Below the pieces are notes generated by a model. The model worked only from the letters and a program-made list of their open reading frames with translations. It made no database searches and had not been told where the DNA came from. Below are positions 15,191-20,871 of a stretch of 20,871 bases of DNA, piece by piece. Within the stretch, counting starts at the first letter, position 1; each line of letters begins with the position of its first letter. This DNA comes from Lachnospiraceae bacterium (lineage in GTDB: Bacteria > Bacillota > Clostridia > Lachnospirales > Lachnospiraceae): contig JAILIO010000001.1 of NCBI GenBank assembly GCA_024695225.1, positions 1-20,871 of the forward strand, in the 5' to 3' direction. Position numbers and translations under genes: made by a program.

Positions 15191-16719
15191 ACATATTGAA
15201 CGTGGAAAAACTGAATATAGAATTTCTGGATCATGAAGGCCCGGAGAAGGTGGTTAAGGATGTATCCTTCAACCTGGAGGAAGGTGGGATCCTGGGTATA
15301 GTCGGGGAATCCGGTTCCGGGAAATCCATGACAGCCCTGGCCATAGCAGGGCTTTTGAACCGGCACGATATGCGGAAATCCGGAAAGATAGAGTACAAGG
15401 GCAGGGATCTTCTGACCATACCCCGCGAAGAACTCAGGTCTTTTCAGGGAGATGACATATCCATGATATTTCAGGAACCCATGACTTCCTTTGACCCCAG
15501 ACTCAGGATAGGCTTTCAGGTGGAAGAGGGACTGGGAGTCCACAGGCCCGAGATGACCGCAGAGGAAAAGAAAGCAGCGGCCCTTGAAGCCATGACTGCT
15601 GTGGGGCTGGAGAACCAGGAGAGGGTATACATGCTCTATCCCCATGAGCTGTCCGGCGGAATGAGACAGAGAGCCATGATCGCTGCGGCTGTGATCACTG
15701 AACCCAGGATACTCATAGCCGATGAACCCACAACTGCCCTGGATGTGACGGTACAGGCCCAGATAATAAAACTGCTCCGCCGGATAAACAGTGAAAAAGG
15801 AACTGCGATCCTGTTTATTTCCCACGATATGAGCCTTGTAAAGCAGCTCTGCAAAGAGGTCATGGTGATGAAGAAGGGTTCCGTGGTGGAAAGGGGCAGT
15901 TCGGAACAGGTGTATCTCCATCCCCGGGAGGATTACACTGTGTCTCTAATGAATGCCATACCGAAAAAGGGCGTCAGATATTACAGATCAGAGGATATCG
16001 AGAGCGACAGCGAGATAGCAAGGGCAGAGAAACTGAATGTTTTTGTGGGGAATGGAAGGGGCAGACGATGCATCGTGCAGGATGCTTCATTTTCCATAAG
16101 GCAGGGAGAGATAATGGGACTTGTGGGGGAATCGGGATCCGGAAAGACAACCCTTGGGAAAGCCCTTTTGGGTATAAATAAAGACACTGAAGGTACCTTT
16201 GACATCCACGATCCCTATCCTCAGATGATATTCCAGGATCCATATTCCTCCCTGAATCCTGCCAGGACCATCGGGTGGATCCTGGAGGAACCTTTGCGGC
16301 TCAGGTCCCGGGTGGACAGGGAGGTCCGCAGGGAAAGAGTGAATGAGATGCTGAAGACAGTGGGACTTTCGGAGGATATGTATTCCAGATATCCGGATCA
16401 GCTGTCCGGCGGACAGAGACAGAGAGTGTCCATAGCAAGCGCTCTTATGCAGACACCTAAACTGGTCATAGCGGATGAGCCTGTTTCCGCTCTGGATGTG
16501 ACGGTTCAGAGACAGATACTGGAGCTGATCAGGGAACTTAAGGAGAAATACTCTCTCACGGTCTTATTTATATCCCACGATCTCAGGGTTGTCTACAGCC
16601 TTTGCGACAGTGTCATGATAATGAAGGACGGCGTCATAGTGGAGCAGGGAGATACGGACCATGTATATGAAGCTCCCGCACATGAATATACAAAAAAACT
16701 GCTGGCCGCGGTTGACTAA
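15187..16719 (+). CDS. ABC importer fused double ATPase (DppD-DppF type)
   Basis: A 510-residue cytoplasmic ATPase carrying two nucleotide-binding domains in one chain, as in GsiA/YejF, so the importer needs no separate DppF. Domain 1: Walker A GESGSGKS (40-47), signature LSGGMRQR (155-162), Walker B ending Asp179-Glu180. Domain 2: Walker A GESGSGKT (314-321), signature LSGGQRQR (406-413), Walker B Asp430-Glu431, and switch His in FISHDLRV. In domain 2 the stretch between Walker A and the Q-loop (MIFQDPYSSLNP) is about 20 residues shorter than usual, but all catalytic motifs are intact. It starts by ATGA overlap with permease 2. No clear terminator follows. Confidence 0.95.
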   Translation: MNILNVEKLNIEFLDHEGPEKVVKDVSFNLEEGGILGIVGESGSGKSMTALAIAGLLNRHDMRKSGKIEYKGRDLLTIPREELRSFQGDDISMIFQEPMTSFDPRLRIGFQVEEGLGVHRPEMTAEEKKAAALEAMTAVGLENQERVYMLYPHELSGGMRQRAMIAAAVITEPRILIADEPTTALDVTVQAQIIKLLRRINSEKGTAILFISHDMSLVKQLCKEVMVMKKGSVVERGSSEQVYLHPREDYTVSLMNAIPKKGVRYYRSEDIESDSEIARAEKLNVFVGNGRGRRCIVQDASFSIRQGEIMGLVGESGSGKTTLGKALLGINKDTEGTFDIHDPYPQMIFQDPYSSLNPARTIGWILEEPLRLRSRVDREVRRERVNEMLKTVGLSEDMYSRYPDQLSGGQRQRVSIASALMQTPKLVIADEPVSALDVTVQRQILELIRELKEKYSLTVLFISHDLRVVYSLCDSVMIMKDGVIVEQGDTDHVYEAPAHEYTKKLLAAVD

Positions 16720-16794
16720 TTATGTAAACCGTTGTAAAGTGTAATGGTGTTCCCGAAAAGTGAAGAAAAGGGAATAAAAGATTATTTATGGTTG

Positions 16795-16821
16795 TTAAGT
16801 TTTTGGAAGAACGTCCGATAT
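16795..16821 (+). promoter_or_regulatory. Sigma-28 (SigD/FliA) flagellar-type promoter
   Basis: TTAAGTTT at 16795-16802, exactly 11 bases, then TCCGATAT at 16814-16821. The FliA consensus is TAAAGTTT-N11-GCCGATAA; Bacillus SigD prefers GCCGATAT. Thus 7 of 8 bases in the -35 and 7 of 8 of the Bacillus-type -10 match, at the correct spacing. It is intergenic, about 28 bases before the ATG of the next gene, with that gene's ribosome site between. Confidence 0.72.
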
Positions 16822-16848
16822 TATTAGTACAAAGGACGGAGAATACTT

Positions 16849-17262
16849 ATGAAGATCACACCTATCGATTCTTACAACTTCATAAACAGCCGTTATGGTG
16901 TAAGGGATATACCCTATGTCGGAAAGACGGCTCAGGGCGGTCAGGAAGAGACCGGAAGCAAACAGGAAGTCACTTCCGCTCAGGCAGCTCCCAAGGAAAC
17001 AGTTGAGGTCAAAAACCAGGCTCCCAAGGCCACAGATCCCAACTCTGTTTCGCTTACATTCAACAAGAACGATGATTTCTCATACATAGGTTCTGAGAGT
17101 CCTCTCCAGAATCTGGATATGCAGAAAGCAATTTCCAATATGAACAGGGACAGCATCCTGGCAGATTACAGAAGATTTGTGGGGACTCCCGTAGCCAGCG
17201 CGCAGCCCGAGAACGGCGGTGTTTTCGTGGATGATGCCGATGGCACCGTGCTCCTGAAATGA
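16849..17262 (+). CDS. Unknown 137-residue protein, probable sigma-28 regulon member
   Basis: I do not recognise a named family. The N-terminus MKITPIDSYNFINSRYG is followed by a Gln/Ala/Lys/Thr-rich low-complexity stretch (about 26-62). A more ordered part follows at about 65-112, with SLTFNKNDDFSYIG, LDMQKAISNMNRDSIL and YRRFVG. It has no signal peptide, membrane segment or cysteine. GGAG at 16838-16841 lies 7 bases before the ATG. It stands alone between a sigma-28-type promoter and a strong terminator, so it is monocistronic. The promoter suggests expression with late flagellar or chemotaxis genes. It does not look like FlgM, FliS or CsrA by motif. Function is unknown. Confidence 0.85.
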   Translation: MKITPIDSYNFINSRYGVRDIPYVGKTAQGGQEETGSKQEVTSAQAAPKETVEVKNQAPKATDPNSVSLTFNKNDDFSYIGSESPLQNLDMQKAISNMNRDSILADYRRFVGTPVASAQPENGGVFVDDADGTVLLK

Positions 17263-17282
17263 TCTTTTGAAAATTAAGATAC

Positions 17283-17315
17283 AAAAAGTGCTTGCCAAGG
17301 GCAGGCACTTTTTTT
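17283..17315 (+). terminator. Strong terminator after the sigma-28 gene
   Basis: Left arm AAAAAGTGCTTGCC and right arm GGCAGGCACTTTTT pair over 14 bp with one G-T, loop AAG, followed by Ts to 17315. Its right half doubles as the spacer of the yqeG promoter. Confidence 0.92.
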
Positions 17316-17320
17316 ATGAT
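17292..17320 (+). promoter_or_regulatory. yqeG promoter embedded in the terminator
   Basis: TTGCCA at 17292-17297 (5 of 6), 17-base spacer, TATGAT at 17315-17320 (5 of 6). The -35 lies in the terminator stem and the spacer is its right arm and T run. The seventh base after the -10 is 17327, the A of the yqeG ATG, which predicts a leaderless mRNA. Confidence 0.65.
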
Positions 17321-17326
17321 TAACTT

Positions 17327-17848
17327 ATGAGCATTTTAGAGATTTTTTATCCCGATCACAGATATGCTTCTGCCTATGATATAGATTACAGGGAATTTTA
17401 CAGAAAGGGCAAAAGGGGCATAATATTTGATATCGACAATACCCTGGTGATGCACGGCGCTCCTGCGGATAAAAGAGCTGTGAATCTGGTGGGGTATCTC
17501 CATGCAGCAGGTTTTGAATGCGCTGTGGTATCCAATAACAAAAGGGAGAGAGTGGAAAGCTTTGCCACAGATTCCGGTATGGATCACTTTGTGTACAAGG
17601 CAGGTAAACCCTTGGGAAAAGGGTATCTCGAGGCAGCAAAGCTTATGGGACTCGACCTCAGCAGGATACTCTATGTGGGAGATCAGATATTCACTGATGT
17701 GTGGGGGGCAAAGCGCATAGGGATCGAGACAGCTCTGGTGGATCCCATTGACCCCAGGGAGGAGATACAGATAGTGCTTAAGAGGTATCTGGAAAAACCG
17801 GTGCTGTATTTTTATGACAAGGATCTTTTGAAGAGGAGGCTTAAATGA
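17327..17848 (+). CDS. yqeG: YqeG-family HAD phosphatase
   Basis: A 173-residue HAD-superfamily (IIIA) phosphatase. Motif I is FDIDNTL (nucleophile Asp35, general acid Asp37), motif II VVSNN (Ser69), motif III Lys in YKAGKPLGKGY, motif IV VGDQIFTDVWGA (Asp119, Asp124). B. subtilis YqeG has the same layout and sits near aroE; the physiological substrate is not known to me (related proteins dephosphorylate phosphatidylglycerol phosphate). The protein aligns with the family from residue 1, so the ATG at 17327 is firm although no Shine-Dalgarno precedes it. It overlaps aroE by ATGA. Confidence 0.92.
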   Translation: MSILEIFYPDHRYASAYDIDYREFYRKGKRGIIFDIDNTLVMHGAPADKRAVNLVGYLHAAGFECAVVSNNKRERVESFATDSGMDHFVYKAGKPLGKGYLEAAKLMGLDLSRILYVGDQIFTDVWGAKRIGIETALVDPIDPREEIQIVLKRYLEKPVLYFYDKDLLKRRLK

Positions 17849-18714
17849 TCTCAGGGAAAACCAGGGTGTGCGGTCTGATGGGATATCCTGTCGCCCACTC
17901 CATGTCACCGTTTATACAGGGAAAACTGGCTGAGGCCGCGGGAGATGACATTGCCTATGTCACATTTCCGGTGAAACCGGGAAGTGTGGGTGAGGCAGTC
18001 AGAGGTGCGGAGGCCCTTGGCATATGCGGTATGAACGTGACTGTGCCGCATAAGAAAGCGGTGATCCCGTTTTTGGTTTCTCTGGATCCGGGGGCTGAAA
18101 AGGTTGGAGCGGTGAATACCCTGGTACCGCAGGAAAACGGGGGATATAAGGGCTACAATACGGATGTCATAGGTCTCAGAAGGGCATTTGGACAGTACGG
18201 CATTGACACAGAAGGCCGGGATGTGATGATCATCGGGGCCGGGGGAGGAGCCAGGGCTGCGGCTTTCGTGTGCGCTGAAGGCAAAGCCTCCCACATATAT
18301 ATCATGAACAGGTCCGTTGAGAAGGGGGTTGCCCTTGCGGAGGATGTAAATAAGAGCATGGAGATGTCCCTGTGCTCCGGCCATGCCCTGGACGATGTAT
18401 CCGGGCTTCCCGGTTCGGGAATGATCGCGGTACAGGCAACTTCAGTAGGTCTTTCTCCGGATATAGATTCCTCCCCGGTGGAGGATGAAGGGATACTGGG
18501 AAGGGCAGATACGGTGTTTGACCTTATTTACACTCCTGCGGAGACCAAGTTCATGAGGCTTGCAAAGGAAAGAGGGGCGAAGGCTTATAATGGCCTGTGG
18601 ATGCTGGTGTGGCAGGCGGTTTCCGCATACGAGCTCTGGACAGGCCACAGCGTGGATGAGGAGACAGCCCGAAGGGTATACGACGAAGTGCTTTTAAAGA
18701 TAAATGAGAACTGA
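17845..18714 (+). CDS. aroE: Shikimate dehydrogenase AroE
   Basis: NADPH-dependent reduction of 3-dehydroshikimate to shikimate, the fourth step of the chorismate pathway. The 289 residues match family length. Shikimate-binding HSMSP is at 18-22, catalytic Lys70 in NVTVPHK and Asp107 in GYNTD, with VGAVNTL between them. The nucleotide-binding loop is GAGGGARA at 131-138, and YNGLWMLVWQA lies near the end. AGGAGG at 17834-17839 is 5 bases before the ATG, and the start overlaps the yqeG stop. The next gene supplies the steps before and after it in the pathway. Confidence 0.97.
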   Translation: MISGKTRVCGLMGYPVAHSMSPFIQGKLAEAAGDDIAYVTFPVKPGSVGEAVRGAEALGICGMNVTVPHKKAVIPFLVSLDPGAEKVGAVNTLVPQENGGYKGYNTDVIGLRRAFGQYGIDTEGRDVMIIGAGGGARAAAFVCAEGKASHIYIMNRSVEKGVALAEDVNKSMEMSLCSGHALDDVSGLPGSGMIAVQATSVGLSPDIDSSPVEDEGILGRADTVFDLIYTPAETKFMRLAKERGAKAYNGLWMLVWQAVSAYELWTGHSVDEETARRVYDEVLLKINEN

Positions 18715-18731
18715 CAGGGAGGATACATGAA

Positions 18732-19919
18732 ATGGCTTTCAGATATGTTTTGACCGGATATATGGGCAGTGGAAAGAGCAGTGTGGGCAGGAAAATGTCC
18801 TACAGGATAAGGGCTCCCTTTATGGATACGGACAGCATCATTGAAAGACGCGCAGGAAAGACCATAAATGAGATCTTCGCAGATGAAGGGGAAAATGCTT
18901 TCAGGGATATGGAGACGGAATGCCTCCGGGAAATACTTCAGAAGGAAAAGGGAAGGTTTATCCTGTCCACGGGAGGCGGCATGCCTGTCCGGGAAGAGAA
19001 CAGGGAACTTATGCACAGGATAGGCACGGTGGTATACCTGAAATGCAGCCCCGAGACGGTTTATGAAAGGCTTAAGGGGGATACGAAGAGACCTCTCCTG
19101 GCAAAGGATGCTTCACTTGAGAAGATCACAGCCATGCTCAGGGAGAGAGAGGGGATATACGAGTCCAATGCAGATATCGTTGTAGAGTGCGATGGAAAGG
19201 GACTTGAGGAAATACTTGATGAGATTACAGGCGAAAGAAAGGGGTATGTCAGAAATTCTGACCGGCCTGCGGAACAGAAGCCTGCGGATCAGAGGTTTGC
19301 GGATCAGAGGTTTGCGGATCAGAAGCCCGGAGATCAGAAGCCTGCGGAACAGAGGTTTTCGGAACAGGGGGCTGCGGAGAAGAAGCCCGGAGATCAGAAG
19401 CCTGCGGATCAGGAGTCAGCAGATCTAAAGCCTGCGGATGTCGTGGATGATGCACCGAAAAGAGCAAAGATACTGGTCATCAACGGTCCCAATATAAATT
19501 TCCTCGGAATACGTGAAAAGGGAGTATACGGCGATCAGAATTATGACTATCTGCTCAGCATGATCGCGGAAAAAGGCAGGGAAACCGGCGTCACCATCGA
19601 AGTTTTCCAGAGCAATCACGAGGGTGCCATAATAGACAGGCTGCAGGATTCCTATTTCGACGGCACTGAGGGTATAGTCATAAATCCCGGGGCTTATTCC
19701 CATTACAGTTATGCCATAAGAGATGCCCTTGCGTCCCTGGAGAAGATCCCAAAGATAGAGATACATATTTCCGATATCAGGACCAGAGAGGATTTCAGGA
19801 AGAACTCAGTCACCCGGGAGGTTTGCGACGGTTCCATAATAGGCCAGGGTCTTCCCGGATATCTGGACGCCATAGATGAGATATTGAAAATCATTGACAG
19901 AAAAAAGTCTGTATTGTAA
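18732..19919 (+). CDS. aroKQ: Fused shikimate kinase-type II 3-dehydroquinase (AroK-AroQ)
   Basis: A 395-residue two-domain enzyme. Residues 1-170 are shikimate kinase: Walker A GYMGSGKSS (9-17), DTD (32-34), Arg58, GGG (81-83) and lid RPLL (Arg120). Residues about 243-395 are type II dehydroquinase: NGPNINFLGIREKGVYG (Arg261, catalytic Tyr266), FQSNHEGAIID, NPGAYSHYSYAIRDAL, and EIHISDI with the catalytic His. Both active sites look complete. They are joined by residues 179-238, a tandem five-residue repeat of PADQK type. The enzyme would catalyse dehydroquinate to dehydroshikimate and shikimate to shikimate-3-phosphate, on either side of AroE. GGGAGGA at 18717-18723 supports the ATG at 18732. 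Residue-level domain borders are approximate. Confidence 0.95.
   Translation: MAFRYVLTGYMGSGKSSVGRKMSYRIRAPFMDTDSIIERRAGKTINEIFADEGENAFRDMETECLREILQKEKGRFILSTGGGMPVREENRELMHRIGTVVYLKCSPETVYERLKGDTKRPLLAKDASLEKITAMLREREGIYESNADIVVECDGKGLEEILDEITGERKGYVRNSDRPAEQKPADQRFADQRFADQKPGDQKPAEQRFSEQGAAEKKPGDQKPADQESADLKPADVVDDAPKRAKILVINGPNINFLGIREKGVYGDQNYDYLLSMIAEKGRETGVTIEVFQSNHEGAIIDRLQDSYFDGTEGIVINPGAYSHYSYAIRDALASLEKIPKIEIHISDIRTREDFRKNSVTREVCDGSIIGQGLPGYLDAIDEILKIIDRKKSVL
19266..19440 (+). repeat. 15-bp tandem repeat encoding the AroK-AroQ linker
   Basis: Eleven full units plus a partial twelfth, each 15 bp and in frame, consensus CCTGCGGATCAGAAG (Pro-Ala-Asp-Gln-Lys). Variants are Phe for Pro, Glu for Asp, Arg for Lys and Gly for Ala. 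Units at 19326 and 19386 are identical (CCCGGAGATCAGAAG). Similarity at DNA level, including synonymous sites, points to recent slippage or duplication. The linker is hydrophilic and probably unstructured. Confidence 0.92.
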
Positions 19920-19922
19920 ACT
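19894..19922 (+). promoter_or_regulatory. efp promoter inside the end of aroKQ
   Basis: Perfect -35 TTGACA at 19894-19899, 17-base spacer, TAAACT at 19917-19922 spanning the aroKQ stop codon. It would start transcription near 19929 and give efp a short leader of its own. Read-through from aroKQ is also possible since no terminator lies between. Confidence 0.6.
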
Positions 19923-19957
19923 ACCGTTGTTCGTTTTTTTCAGCAGGAGGTTATTGT

Positions 19958-20515
19958 ATGCTATCAGCAGGTGAATTCAGGAACGGCGTAACTATCGAGA
20001 TCGAGGGGAATGTTTATCAGATCCTCGAATTCCAGCACGTGAAGCCCGGCAAAGGAGCGGCCTTTGTAAGGACAAAGCTCAAGGATATCATTAACGGCGG
20101 TGTGGTTGAGCGCACGTTCAGGCCTACGGAGAAATTTCCCCAGGCGCGTATAGACAGAAAAGATATGCAGTATCTTTATTCAGACGGAGATCTTTTCAAT
20201 TTCATGGACACGGAGAATTATGAGCAGATCGCAGTCGGCAAGGACCTTGTTGGCGATTCTCTGAAGTTTGTGAAAGAGAATGAGATGGTGAAGATATGTT
20301 CTTACAACGGAGAGGTTTTCACCATCGAGCCTCCTCTTTTCGTGGAACTGGAAGTCACAGACACAGAGCCCGGATTCAAGGGTGACACTGCAACAGGAGC
20401 CACGAAGCCTGCAACGGTGGAGACCGGAGCACAGGTGAATGTGCCGCTGTTCGTAGACAGAGGAGAGAAGATCAAGATCGATACCAGGACAGGAGAGTAT
20501 CTGTCCAGAGTCTGA
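19958..20515 (+). CDS. efp: Translation elongation factor P
   Basis: Relieves ribosome stalling at consecutive prolines. The 185 residues match EF-P length with the three beta-barrel domains. MLSAGEFRNG opens domain 1, and Lys32 in KPGKGAAF is the site modified in many bacteria. RTFRPTEKFPQARI and the C-terminal GAQVNVPLFVDRGEKIKIDTRTGEYLSR signature are intact. GGAGG at 19946-19950 lies 7 bases before the ATG. aroQ next to efp is also seen in Bacillus, where a peptidase gene lies between them; that gene is missing here. No EF-P modification gene is in the window. Confidence 0.97.
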   Translation: MLSAGEFRNGVTIEIEGNVYQILEFQHVKPGKGAAFVRTKLKDIINGGVVERTFRPTEKFPQARIDRKDMQYLYSDGDLFNFMDTENYEQIAVGKDLVGDSLKFVKENEMVKICSYNGEVFTIEPPLFVELEVTDTEPGFKGDTATGATKPATVETGAQVNVPLFVDRGEKIKIDTRTGEYLSRV

Positions 20516-20539
20516 TCATCTGTATCTCTTGAAATCCCG

Positions 20540-20570
20540 GAAGACAGCTTGAGGGCTGTCTTCTTTTTTT
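20540..20570 (+). terminator. Terminator after efp
   Basis: GAAGACAGC (20540-20548) pairs perfectly with GCTGTCTTC (20555-20563), loop of 6, followed by seven Ts. Confidence 0.93.
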
Positions 20571-20583
20571 GCCCGGAAAACGC

Positions 20584-20656
20584 GCCCGAAACAGGAAACA
20601 AGCCCGAAACAGGAAACAAACCCTGCAGCAGGAAAACAAGCCCGAAACAAACAACA
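20584..20656. repeat. 18-bp direct repeats in the efp downstream gap
   Basis: GCCCGAAACAGGAAACAA occurs twice, identical and adjacent (20584-20601, 20602-20619). A degenerate copy (20621-20639) and a partial copy (20640-20656) follow. The GCCC word recurs at 20571, 20657 and 20666. It does not look coding and has no spacer structure of a CRISPR array. Confidence 0.8.
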
Positions 20657-20693
20657 GCCCCATCAGCCCGGAGAGCAGAGAGGAGCTGTATTT

Positions 20694-20871
20694 ATGGATA
20701 TGAATGTTTTTGAAGGAAAGACACTGGCGGCTACAGAGGCTTATTTTGGGAATGATTATGACGTGGCCCTCACGGATGTGAGAAAACTTGGGGGCAGAGT
20801 CAGACGCGGTCTTGTGATCCGCAAAAAGAATGAGAGCGTGGGACCTGCCATCTATCTGGACGATTATCTCA
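20694..20871 (+). CDS. DUF5688-like protein, 3' end cut by window edge
   Basis: Only the first 59 codons are present. The segment DVRKLGGRVRRGLVIRKKNESVGPAIYLDDYL follows the pattern I associate with DUF5688, common in Lachnospiraceae (a Lys-x-Asn-Gly-like start, then GLxIR, then PTIYLDxxY). Function is unknown, and the family assignment is from memory of its style. I chose the ATG at 20694 with AGGAG at 20681-20685, 8 bases upstream; an ATG two codons later is a poorer fit. It lies behind the efp terminator and the 18-bp repeats, so it must have its own promoter, which I could not identify. Confidence 0.7.
   Translation, partial: MDMNVFEGKTLAATEAYFGNDYDVALTDVRKLGGRVRRGLVIRKKNESVGPAIYLDDYL

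Noticed and set aside
16720..16780. Terminator after the importer operon
   Set aside because: Only a 5-bp TTCCC/GGGAA stem with a long loop and no T run.
19192..19467. Long open frames on both strands across the AroKQ linker
   Set aside because: They arise because the 15-bp repeat is free of stops in several frames; products are monotonous repeats with no ribosome site.
20302..20663. Minus-strand open frames over the end of efp and the 18-bp repeats
   Set aside because: Shadows of efp and of the repeat; cysteine/phenylalanine-rich low-complexity products without a start site.
20571..20693. Possible CRISPR array
   Set aside because: Units are adjacent 18-mers without unique spacers of constant length, and no cas gene is near.

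Overview
The window reads as a chromosomal core region of an anaerobic, probably motile Bacillota bacterium, most likely of the Lachnospiraceae. This is inferred from the style of the citrate synthase, FtsI and FtsW sequences, the DUF5688-type protein at the right edge, strong Shine-Dalgarno sites, heavy use of AGG/AGA and ATA codons, and gene order resembling Bacillus/Clostridia (mraZ-rsmH-ftsL-pbp-mraY-ftsW-divIB-ftsZ-nrdR; yqeG-aroE; aroQ-efp). No tRNA, rRNA, CRISPR array, IS element or phage gene is seen, and coding is dense throughout.

Layout: (1) 1-2423: a citrate synthase gene on the minus strand, cut by the left edge, diverges from a two-gene unit encoding a TtcA-like PP-loop tRNA thiolase and a small cysteine-rich metal-binding protein. 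That unit ends at a strong terminator. (2) 2444-11829: a compact division and wall cluster. It has a sigma-A promoter followed by 10-bp-phased GTGG repeats (candidate MraZ operator), then mraZ, rsmH, ftsL, ftsI, mraY, ftsW and ftsQ/divIB, mostly overlapping or a few bases apart. ftsZ follows with its own candidate promoter, then nrdR. murD, murG, murE/F/C and ftsA are absent from the cluster. (3) 11875-16719: a complete peptide/nickel-type ABC importer (lipoprotein, two permeases, one fused double ATPase), preceded by a 34-bp inverted repeat. (4) 16795-17315: a monocistronic 137-residue protein of unknown function behind a near-consensus sigma-28 (SigD/FliA) promoter. (5) 17292-19919: yqeG, aroE and a fused shikimate kinase-dehydroquinase, driven by a promoter embedded in the preceding terminator that predicts a leaderless mRNA. 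(6) 19894-20570: efp with its own promoter and terminator. (7) 20571-20871: an 18-bp direct-repeat patch and the start of a DUF5688-like gene.

The most unusual items are the AroK-AroQ fusion joined by a 15-bp/5-residue tandem-repeat linker, the sigma-28-controlled unknown protein, the terminator/promoter overlap giving a leaderless yqeG transcript, the phased MraZ operator, and the FtsW active-site loop where Asn replaces the usual catalytic Asp. Nothing here looks like a defence system or mobile island. I did not find a wholly new multi-gene system.
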